This document shows positions 54,851 through 64,000 of a stretch of 64,000 nucleotides of DNA, piece after piece. The first letter of the stretch is position 1, and the number at the start of each line of letters is the position of its first letter. This stretch comes from Heterohyrax brucei (taxonomy: Eukaryota > Chordata > Mammalia > Hyracoidea > Procaviidae). The notes beneath the pieces were generated by a model. That model made no database searches. It was not told where the DNA came from and saw only the letters and a list, made by a program, of their open reading frames with translations. Location: contig CM053143.1 of NCBI GenBank assembly GCA_028571685.1, positions 6,935,501-6,999,500 on the forward strand. Reading direction: 5' to 3'. A program made the position numbers and the translations under genes.

Positions 54851-55360
54851 TCGTCTGAGTCATCTAGTGCTGCTGTAATAGAAATATCACAAGTGGAAGG
54901 CTTTAAAAAGAGAAATTTATTTTGTCACAGTCCAATAGGCTAAGAGCCCAAATTTAGGGCATCAGCTCCAGGGACATCATCCTCTGCTGGCTCTGGAGGT
55001 AGGTCCTTGTTGTCAATACTCCTCTGGACTGAAAGCTTCTGAGGTGTAGAGACTCTAAATCCTCTTCAAGATGTGTGCTCTTCTCCCAACACTGCTTCTT
55101 GGTGGTATCAGCTGTGCATTTCTCTACTTACTTCCCTTTTCTTGATACCCCAAGGTACAAAACATTCTTAATATCCCTTAAGATACAATACATTCTTACA
55201 TATCGAGTCTTGCCCCACCAAGTCAACCACTAGCCATCCTCCCTCATTAGCATGGTAGAGGCTGGATTTACAACATAGGGAACATCACACAGCATCAGGA
55301 GTCACAGCCTAGCGAAATTGCTACACACAGTTTTGGGGATACGTAATTCAGTCCATGACA
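54851..55360 (-). repeat. MaLR (MLT1-like) solo LTR, minus strand
   Basis: Directly abuts the plus-strand MaLR LTR, 3' end to 3' end. Edges GTCTGAGTCATCTAGTGCTG and AATTCAGTCCATGACA. Confidence 0.78.
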
Positions 55361-55679
55361 GTTATCATGTTCCTGCTTCATCAGTATATTTTGTTTGTAA
55401 GGAGCATGGGATTAGGGGAAGAAAGAAGACAGAAGGATTTGGGCAAATGAAGGATCTTTCAATTTGCAAATATCTCAACTACAAATGTCCTAAAGGAATA
55501 TTACCCATAATTCCTGGGCTTTGATCCAAACTTAGTAACTGAACGCAGCATTCAATTTCTCCTTTGAGGAGAGTGTGTTCTACTTGTAAGAAGAAAGATA
55601 TACATGGATATTTGGATGTCCAAAGAGCTATCTGTCTACATTCATTATCAGTTACTTCCATTGTAATACTGTCGTGACT
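55361..55679. other. Unassigned DNA
   Basis: No repeat recognised. Two opposite short frames at 55318-55661 have no support. Confidence 0.35.
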
Positions 55680-56045
55680 GGGTACATGGCTGGCCTGTCA
55701 CACTTTTCAACCTCTTGTAATTAGTGGTGACAATGTAACTATTCTAGTCAAAGAAATGTGAGATATTTTTGTCCATGGTCTCTTCCATGGTCTCTTCTCA
55801 TTGGCTGGAAGATAGTCTGAGGATTGATTCAGCTTTGATGACAATGTGTAGGTAACAACAACAGTCTAGAGGATAATGCAGCAACAAGATCGAAGAAAGC
55901 CAAGTCTCTGAATGATCTCCCCGACACAGGCTGCTCACACCTGGACTATTACATGAGAGCAAAATAAATTTAGTAGTTCTTTAAGCCAGTGTGCTATTGA
56001 ATTCTTTGTTATAGCAGCTTAAACTTTACCCTAAGTAATATAGCT
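55680..56045 (+). repeat. LTR-like or other mammal-wide repeat 3' end
   Basis: Ends with an AATAAA near 55963, then CTTTAAGCCAGTGTGCTATT and TGTTATAGCAGCTTAAAC, a pattern common in ancient mammalian LTR ends. Family and 5' edge not resolved. Confidence 0.4.
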
Positions 56046-56669
56046 CTTTTCTTTGATTTCTCCATATGACTCTCATAGGAGGAACTAGAGTTTATTAGAA
56101 CTTTGCTTAAGATAAGGGCATAATGGTAGAGTTCTGTTTTGTACAAAAAAATTAGCATAGCATATGACTTCAAATAGAATGCCAGATGTTTCTTTCGCTA
56201 ATGTCCCTTGCCCAGGTCTTTCATGGTACCTTTTGATTGGCTTTCTTTACTTAGATTCTAACCTCTGACAATACACAGTAATCTCCTAATCTCCAAGTCC
56301 AATACCCTGGGACCCCTCTTCTGTGTTTCTTTGTAGCTCTCAACACTCCTGACTGCCATTCCTTCCCCAAACTCTACTCCTCTTGGCTTACCTTGCCCCT
56401 GTGAGTATGCAGCAGTCTTCTTTGCTAACCTTTCTATAAATGTATCTCAGTCGTTAGTTCTCGATTCATTTCTATTTTCATTTCTCACTTTCCCTGAGGC
56501 GTTGTGTTCATTTTTCTCTTAGATATCATTTCTACGAGGATGATTTTCAAATCTATGTTTTTTGTTTTTTTTTTTTTAATTCTGACATCTTTCTTGAGCA
56601 CCATCTCGTATTCGTAACTTCCTGGTATATATTATCAGATAGGTGTTTTGCAGCAGATCAAGCCTTCAA
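56046..56669. other. Unassigned DNA
   Basis: No repeat recognised. A T-rich run lies at about 56560-56580. Confidence 0.35.
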
Positions 56670-58360
56670 ATTTATTCATGTGACAAATATTTTTCAAGCA
56701 GTTATTAAACACTTGGCACTGTGTCAGGCATTAAGATTACAATGATGAGTAAAATATCTACCATCTCTAGATTAAATTATGTTTCCCCAAAAAGTGTTTA
56801 GCAATTTGGCTGGGCCATGATTTCTGGTATTATATGATTATCCACCATTTGTCATTTGATGGAATTTTCCAGTGTGTTGTAAATTCTATCACTATGTTTT
56901 ATTATGATGAGTTAATAGCCATTGTATTGCTGAGGTCTACAAGATTAGATAGTGTCTTAAGCCCATCACTTTTAAGACATACAAGAAGTGAACACACAGT
57001 GCCGGGAGCACAGAATGTTCTTTGGACCTAAGGTTCCTGTGCTGAGATGCTCCCAGACCAACAGAAGATTGATGCATTATAAGGACCTTCCTCCAGAGAA
57101 GACAGAGAAAGTCTTTCTCTAGAGCTGGTGCTCAATTCAGACTTCTAGGCTACTGAACTGTGAGAGCATAAACTGTTTGTTAAAGCCATCAACTTATGGT
57201 ATTTCTGTTATTGAAATGATAGATGACTTAAACACCTAGCTTTTGAGCTAATACTCTATTGAGTAGAAGTTAACTGATGTGCATAGACAGGGAGCTGGAG
57301 AGTTATATGAGTAGAGGATATAAGGCAGTCTGTATAATAGTCCTGTGGTAGAAAGGGCAAAATGTTCAAGGAGCTAAAAATCAGGGCAGTTTTTGCAGAG
57401 AAAGGAAAGTACTGTAAGACTGAAACTTCTGTTGGACTAGACCATAAAGGGCTTGCAAAGCATGTTAAGATTTTGCTCGTTGTGCTAAGAACCATTGAAA
57501 ACCCTTTGAAAAATTTTAAACGAATTTCATAATATTTGCATTGGAAAGGTCACTCTGGCTGTGGGGAATGATCAGATACTTGGAGAGAAGCAATGGTGGA
57601 CAAAAAAGAGAGAAAGAACTATGAGGAGTATTAGGTAAGGATGTGGTGAGGAATTAAATACAGGGTAAGGGAGAGGTAGGTGTTGTTGATAATGGCTAGG
57701 TTTCCGGGGATTGAGTAATTGGATGGATGGTGGTAACATTCAACTAGACAAGTCATGCTAGGGGAGAAACACATTTAGGAAGGAAGATAGTTGTTAAATA
57801 GGCACCTGGATATATGGATATACAGGGTGGAGATGTGAATCTGTGATGTATATATGCCAATTAAAATCACAGACATGCAAGAGATTTTCTAGGAAAACAG
57901 TATGTAGTGCGAGGGAGTTGTGTAAGAGGAGGACAAACCAACAGTTTATACTGAGAGAAAAGGGCCAGAATAGTAGGAAGAAAACCAGGAGAAGAAGATA
58001 ATACTTTATGAAAGAGAAAACACAGCAAGATATCAAGTTAAATTAGGTCTGAAATACTTACTGGATTGAGTGAAGTAGAGGCCTCTTGTAGCATTAATGA
58101 GAGTCATTTCAACAGAATGAAGAAAGTGGAAGCCAGATTAAAGTTTTCTGAAGACAGAGTGAGAGATAGTAGAATGGATATGTTGGGTATATATAGTTCT
58201 GAGAAGGGATAATTAGTAGAACAGAAGCTAAAACACAGCTACAAGGCCATGGAAGGTTTGTTTATTTGTTTTAATGAGAGCTAACTGAACATGTTTAAGT
58301 GGGAATTGGAAGGATCTGGTTAGGAAGGGATGGTTTAATTTATGATGAAGCAAGTTTTCC
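56670..58360 (-). mobile_element. L2 LINE, minus strand, split by a MaLR LTR
   Basis: The L2 3' end (56670-56770, TTGGCACTGTGTCAGGCATT) and the reversed coding part (about 57236-58360) share one orientation. Markers include GGAAAGGTCACTCTGGCTGT, GGTTTCCGGGGATTGAG and GCCAGATTAAAG. Heavily decayed. Confidence 0.7.
56771..57235 (+). repeat. MaLR (MLT1-like) LTR in L2, plus strand
   Basis: Plus-strand family member: TTTCCCCAAAAAGTGTTTAG near the start, GAGATGCTCCCAGACCAAC in the middle, TATTGAAATGATAGATGACT at the end. A fossil. Confidence 0.75.
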
Positions 58361-59289
58361 GTTCTTTCTGTCAACCTGCTCCACTCTGCAGCACTTTCAG
58401 ATTACTTTATAAATCTATTTTTCTCCTATAAAAGAAGTATAGTTACAGCTGTAGGTGAAGTGATATGTTTGACAGAAGTGGACTAAGTGAATTCTAATTT
58501 GATGCTTTTCTTTTTTAAGTGAAGTATGAAATAAGTCTGTCTTCTGAGGATAGGAAAAGAAGTTCTTTGAATGTGGTGTATACATTTCCGGAGAGGAGCA
58601 CAAGGAGGATTCAAGAGACTGGCAAGCAAAGGGAAGTATTACAGCTATCTGTGGCTATTTAGCAAACTACCTCAAAATTTAATGTTGTAATAATTTTACT
58701 GTGCACACAGACTCCGCAAGTTAGGAATTTAGGCATTGCACAGTGGAGATTGTTTCTATTCTGCAATGTTTGATTTTTCAACCAGAAACACATGAAAGCT
58801 GTGGTAACTGGGTAGCTGTTTCCAAAAATATTTAATTATTAGTTGTTGGAGTAGACATATGTGTACATGTCCTTAGATTAGTTACATCCTCAGTCCTGAA
58901 GGCCAGAAACTCTGCTTTATTTCATACCTTCCATAGCATGTAGCATAGTGCCTGACACAAAGGCAATGTTCAATACATTTTGTTTATTTTGTCTCTGTCT
59001 TCACTTGGGACTATTGATTTCGAGAGATTTCCTTATGTACTGTTCCTTCTCTTGAGTTCCTACTCTACCTGATACAGGTGTCTTTTTTGGTACCTAGCCA
59101 CTTTATGCACGATTTATTACAAACAACCACCACAACAAAATAATCCTGTGTTAGATGGGATATGTATTCAAGTTAACAAAATTATGAAAGAAATAGGCAT
59201 TTTGCTGGGAAATGTATAAGTTGTTTTATGTAAGCAGGGAGCAAAGAAATTTTATATTTTATAAATGTTATAGGCAACATCTTTTACTC
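58361..59289. other. Mostly unassigned, with a short L2 3' end
   Basis: At about 58890-58985 the text CATAGTGCCTGACACAAAGG resembles a plus-strand L2 3' end. Otherwise nothing was recognised. Confidence 0.4.
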
Positions 59290-60175
59290 TCTTCTAGGGT
59301 GAGAATGACCCAGATTATGGGAATAAATGGGAATTAGTCTCACAACCTCAGATAGACTGTCTAAGCATATGGGCCCCTGAAAGTTTGTTCAATCTGCTTT
59401 GTGTAGGGTGCTTAAAACTGGCCACAAGACCACAGTCTCTTGGAACAACTCAATCAACTTGTATAACTTAGTTCACAAAAATTATGATCTGTAGCCTAGT
59501 GAAATGAGTAATATCTGGAATCTTAAAAGCTTACCAGTGGCCATCTAAGACACAACCATGAGTTTCTTCTTGCCAAGAGAAAAAAGAGTAAGATAACTAA
59601 GCTCAGAGAGGAAACAGGCCTACGTGAGCACCCACCTTATCTATCCTGAGACCAGAAGAACTAAATGGAGCCCAGCTTCCAGCACTGACCATTCTGATTG
59701 GGATCACAATAGTTGGTCCTAGATAGAACAGGAGAAACGTACGGAACAAAACTTAAATTCTTATTTAAAAAAAAAAAAAAAAGCCAGACAAGTGGAAGCA
59801 GTAGAGAACAGAGGACACCCTATTGACATGAGACACTCTTTAAACTCCTAAGGTCACCTTTTAGCGAAACAGGTAGAGTGGCGCACAAAACAAAGGATAT
59901 TAAGATTTGTGGCCTACTTAAAAATCGTACATCGGAGACCAAAAGGTCAACAATTTCTCCAAAGTACAAAAACAAGAAGATATCAAGGCATGAAAAGTAG
60001 AATACTAGAAAGGGAACAAAGTGAGCACAAAGGAAAAAAACATTGATGCACTGTGATAAACATCATATCTAATGTCATTGAAAAGTTTGTGTGAAAACTA
60101 TCAGACAGGAGCGAACTTGCTGTGTAAACTTTCACCAAAAGCTCAATGAAATACTACTTAAAACAAACAAACAAC
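59290..60175 (+). mobile_element. L1 3' UTR, plus strand
   Basis: The afrotherian L1 3' UTR type on the plus strand: CATCTAAGACACAACC, CCTGAGACCAGAAGAACTAA, and the end TGTAAACTTTCACCAAAAGC. It carries an internal A run at 59765-59782. Confidence 0.65.
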
Positions 60176-60952
60176 CCCAAACGAAAAACTAGTTACATGA
60201 ACAAGTAGTAAAACTTGGACAGTTATGAACAACTTTTTTTTCAGTTACAACCATTGCTAGTTATCAAACAAGTAGATGGTTAACTCAATGCAATGGTTAA
60301 AAATAGTTGATTTAATAGGACAATAGTTAGTTGACTATATTGCTACATAAATGGGTGTTACACGTGGGGAGAAGCTCTTCCCTCGCTGTGTATCTGTCTA
60401 ATATGGCTGACAGCCGTAGCCACAACCCCTCTTTTTAGGTCCTTGTTTATAGCTCCCTTGAATGCCAGACATTTGTGCTAAAAATATCTGCACCATTTTC
60501 CTGTGAATCCACCCGGGTTAGTCTGCCTGATTCCCTGGCTTCCCATGAGACCACATCCACATTAGCATTTTGTTAGAGAGTTTTTGTAGTACTTCTTCTC
60601 CCTTCCAACTAAAGATGACCCGTGTTGCACTTCCTCTACTGAGCTGCAGCGTAGTTAATATTCAGCATTTCTGAACAGCAGAAGCTGGAGAGGATGCTGA
60701 TAGCAGTGTGCAGTTGTAGTGGTGGGAACTTTTTGAGGGGGGGAGGCATCAGGGTAAATATTTCATGTGGAAAAAAATCACTGCTGTGAAGTAGAGACTT
60801 AAAAAAACATGAATGAGATATTAACATGCAACATGAAGTGAAAGGGAAGCAGAATCAACGAGAGGTTACCAAACAAAGAAACAGGCAGAGTCTTCAAAAG
60901 AATTCTGTGGTCCTGATTCTAGAATGCACATTTTTCTTTTTCGTATTTCTGA
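60176..60952. other. Unassigned DNA
   Basis: About 780 bases without a recognised repeat. Confidence 0.4.
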
Positions 60953-61569
60953 TGTTAAAACACCCCAGACGCTGGTCTTAAAGGCTGCCAAGCCGCCGTC
61001 TCAGGGTACAGCAAACGGTCCCAACTCAACAGGAACGGATGATCACCGAGGACAAGAACATGAGGAAAAGAGAGACTGGATGGTGCCCAGCCACGACCAG
61101 TGATAGCCACGATGGAGCTCACAAAACTGAGTCTCACTAACAACAAGAGAATAAATAGGGGTGCACCCTGAGAGCTCCACTAAAAGGCCGCAATTGATGG
61201 TCCAGGGGCTTTGGGGTTTCCCTGGGAGCATGGACCCTGGCCCTGATGCTGCCCTGTCCATAAATCATAATGGTCAACTTTGCAGACAGCAATGGATTGG
61301 ACTTGGTGACGCAAAGTGACCGTATCTTAAGGGAATTTTATGGCTCTATGCCCCTATGGGACGTCATCCTGCTGACCTCTCGCTGGAGGAAGTGGGGTGG
61401 GTGGAGAGGAGGGGATAGGAGACTGTTGGGAAGATAGGACTTGCATGGAGCAGAGAGGAGGGATGTGCTGTCACCGGGCAGGGAGAGAGTTGGGAGCTGC
61501 ATACGGGTGAGCATGCACATTTATATGGGAATGTACATTCTCATTCAATCATAATTAAAAAAAAAAAAG
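60953..61569 (+). mobile_element. L1 3' UTR with poly(A), plus strand
   Basis: About 600 bases of L1 3' UTR (CTGGATGGTGCCCAGCCACG region, GGGTGGGTGGAGAGGAGGGG G-rich tract) ending in A12 at about 61558-61569. It meets a minus-strand L1 with no spacer. Confidence 0.65.
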
Positions 61570-64000
61570 ACTCCAGATGCCACTCACCAATGTGGGTTGC
61601 AGAGAGCCCTCATTGGCAAAATGCTAGTTGTGCCAGTTGGCCTCGATTTTGCCTGACAGCATAGTCCCCGGCCCTAGCTCTGTCCTTACAATATCGGGTT
61701 AAGATGGGAGGAGTACTCAAATTATGCTGAAGTCCAGTTAATACTGATCTTCTTTCTAATGAGTGCTGTCACCATTTTCACCCAACCAAATTTCTATCAA
61801 TTATCTAATCTAGAACCTCCCCCCATTACCCTCCCTCTCTCCCCACCCTTGCAGCCATCAAAGAGTTTTTTCTTCTATGTATGAGTCTGTTTTTAAGTTC
61901 TTATCGTAGGGGTCTCACACAATATTTGTCCTTTTGTCACTGACTACTTTCACTCAACATAATGTCTTCCAGTTGAAAACAGGTTATGAGATGTTTCCAG
62001 CAATCATTGTTGTTCTTTATTATTGCATAGTGTTCCACTGAGTATATATACCATAGTTTACCTATTCATTCCTCTGTTGTTGGGCATCTGGGTTGATTCC
62101 ATCTTTTCACTATTGAGGACTGTGCTGCAATGAACATTTGTGTGCACGTATCAGTTGGTGTCAGTGGCCTTGATTCTGTAGGATATGTTCCAAGCAGTGG
62201 AATTACCGTGTCAAATAGTATATCTAGATCCATTTTTTTAAGGGAGCACAGATTGCTTTCCAAAAAGGTTGGAGCATTTTGCAATCCCTCCAACAGTGTA
62301 GAAGAGTTCCAGTTTCTCCACAGCCTCTCCAGCATTTCTTGTTTTGCGTTTTTTGGATCATGGCCAACCTTGTTGGGGTGAGATGGTTTTGATTTGAATT
62401 TCTTTAATAGTTAATGATCATGAACATGTCCGCATGTGTTTTGGCTACCTGGATATCCTCTTTAGAGAAGTGTCTGTCCATCTCCTTTGCCCATCACATG
62501 ATTGGATGATTTATCTTTTTCTTAATGATATTTTGTAGCACCTTACAGATTAAGAAGATTAGGCATCAGTCTGACATATAGTTGCCAAGTATTTTTTCTC
62601 ATTCTGTAGGTGGCCTTTTATTTCTATTAATAAAGTCTTTGGATGAGCAAAAGTGTTTGATTCTTAGTAGTTCCCATTTATCTATTTTCTCATCTGATGA
62701 TTGCAGTTTGTTTGACAGAATTTGAAGTCTGTCTGCGTTGTATATTAAACCTTCCATTGTTGTTCCTACTTTTTCTTGGATAGCTTTATTGTTTTAGATT
62801 TGATATTGAGGTCTTTTATCCAGTTTAAGTTGGATTTTGAATAAGGTGTAAGATATGGCTCTTGTTTCAATTCAGTGCAGATGGATATCCAAGTTTACCA
62901 GAACCATTTGTTGAAGAGATTGTTTTTACCCCAGTTTAATGTCTTAGGGCTTTTGTCGAATATCAACTGTTCATAGGCAGATGGTGTCATCTCTGGAGTC
63001 TCGATTCTGTTCCATTGATCTATCTGTTTTTGTAACAGTACCAGGCTGTTTTGACTACTATGGCAGTGTAATAGGTTCTAAAGTTGAGTAATAAGAGGCC
63101 CCCCCAGTGTGTTCTTCTTCTTTAGTAACACTTTACTTATCCGGGGCTTCTTCCCTTTCCAAAGTTGGTAATTTGTTTCTCCATCTCATTAAACAATGTC
63201 ACTGGAACTTGTATTGGGATTGCATCAGATAAGTAGATTGTTTTGGGTAAAATAGACATTTTCACAATGTTAAGTCTTCCTATCCATGAGCAGGGTAGGT
63301 TTCTCCATTTATCTAAGTCTGTCTTAGTTTCTTGTAGTCCTCTTTGTAAAGGTCTGATATTTCTCTGGTTAGGTTTATTTCTAGGTACTTTATTTTCTTA
63401 GGGGCTATAGTAAACGGTATTCACTTGGTGATTTCTTCCTTAATAATCTCATTGTTGGTATAAAGGAATCCTACTGATTTACTTATGTTTACCTTGCATC
63501 CTGAGACTTTGCTGAACTCTTCTGTCAGTTTGAGTAGTTTACTTATGGATTCTTTGGGATTCACTGCATATGCAGTCATATCATCTGCAAATGGGGAGAT
63601 TTTTAGTTCCTCTTTGCCAATGCAAATGTCCTTCATTTCTTGGTCTTGTCTAATTGCTCTGGCTGGAACTTCTAGTACAATGTTGAATAGGAGAGGTGAG
63701 AGTGGGCATCTTTGTCTAGCTCCTGTTCTCAAGGGAAACTGTTTCAGTCTCTCTCCATTCAGGATGATGTAGGCAGTTGGCTTCGTGTAAATGGCCCTTG
63801 TTGCATTGAGGAATTTGCTGTCTATTCCTATTTTGCTGAGAGTTTTTAGCATGAATTGGTATTGAACTTTATCAAATGCCTTTTCTGCATCACTAGACAA
63901 GATCAAGTGATTCTTGTCTTTTGTGATATTATGTGGTTGATCACATTAACTGTTTTCCTGATGTTGAACCAGTCTTGCATCCCTGGTACGAATCCCACTT
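61570..64000 (-). mobile_element. L1 LINE, minus strand, running off the window
   Basis: Starts inside the 3' UTR (CTCCAGATGCCACTCACCAA, as at about 30697) and then covers ORF2 from its 3' end up to the reverse transcriptase. The frame at 63906-63421 (161 codons) has [33 protein letters not shown] and FADDMTAYA, so the catalytic Asp pair is kept. It is the least decayed L1 reading frame in the window, but other parts are broken. The 5' part lies beyond 64000. Confidence 0.88.

Noticed and set aside
61043-61520. Overlapping minus-strand frames of 60-72 codons
   Set aside because: They lie antisense in an L1 3' UTR, which has no coding role.
1-64000. CRISPR arrays, bacterial operons, phage or plasmid features
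   Set aside because: No regularly spaced direct repeats, Shine-Dalgarno-led gene series or prokaryotic gene density. All structure is typical of mammalian interspersed repeats.

Overview
This window is mammalian nuclear DNA made almost entirely of interspersed repeats. I found no intact protein-coding gene. More than thirty copies of AfroSINE-type tRNA-derived SINEs, several RTE (BovB-clade) LINE copies ending CACCTAACAACAACA, and L1 copies with a shared 3' UTR type point to an afrotherian, most likely an elephant or another paenungulate. This is inference from repeat families; no species marker gene is present.

Layout. 1-5.4 kb: unassigned DNA, a SINE cluster and an RTE 3' end. 5.46-9.87 kb: a broken class I (gammaretrovirus-like) endogenous retrovirus on the minus strand, followed head-to-head by a plus-strand LTR (to about 10.29 kb). 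10.3-13 kb: old L1 split by a foldback mariner element and SINEs. 13.2-16.1 kb: mostly unassigned, with one candidate exon. 16.2-24.2 kb: L1 copies, one split by a nearly full-length RTE and one holding a DNA-type element that itself holds an antisense L1 piece. 24.19-27.0 kb: a full-length mariner split by a dead retrocopy of the autophagy gene ATG3. 27-30 kb: unassigned DNA and two LTRs. 30.0-35.3 kb: a minus-strand L1. 35.3-40 kb: unassigned DNA, a mammal-wide DNA element and two convergent RTE copies. 40.1-46.7 kb: an ancient L2 broken up by at least six younger insertions. 46.8-58.4 kb: MIR and L2 relics, MaLR-like LTRs, a second LTR family that twice landed inside MaLR-like LTRs, and a solo LTR of the 5.5-kb retrovirus family. 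59.3-64 kb: L1 3' UTRs in both orientations and the 3' half of an L1 running off the window.

The elements form a readable insertion history: L2 and MIR oldest, then MaLR-like LTRs, L1, mariner, RTE and SINEs. The most unusual signals are retro-insertions made of only 25-53 bp of a SINE tail, two with clear target-site duplications; a foldback mariner derivative present twice with the same internal junction; the ATG3 retrocopy lodged in a transposase gene; and a short open segment with good splice-site context at 14.08-14.19 kb. I did not find a new multi-gene system.
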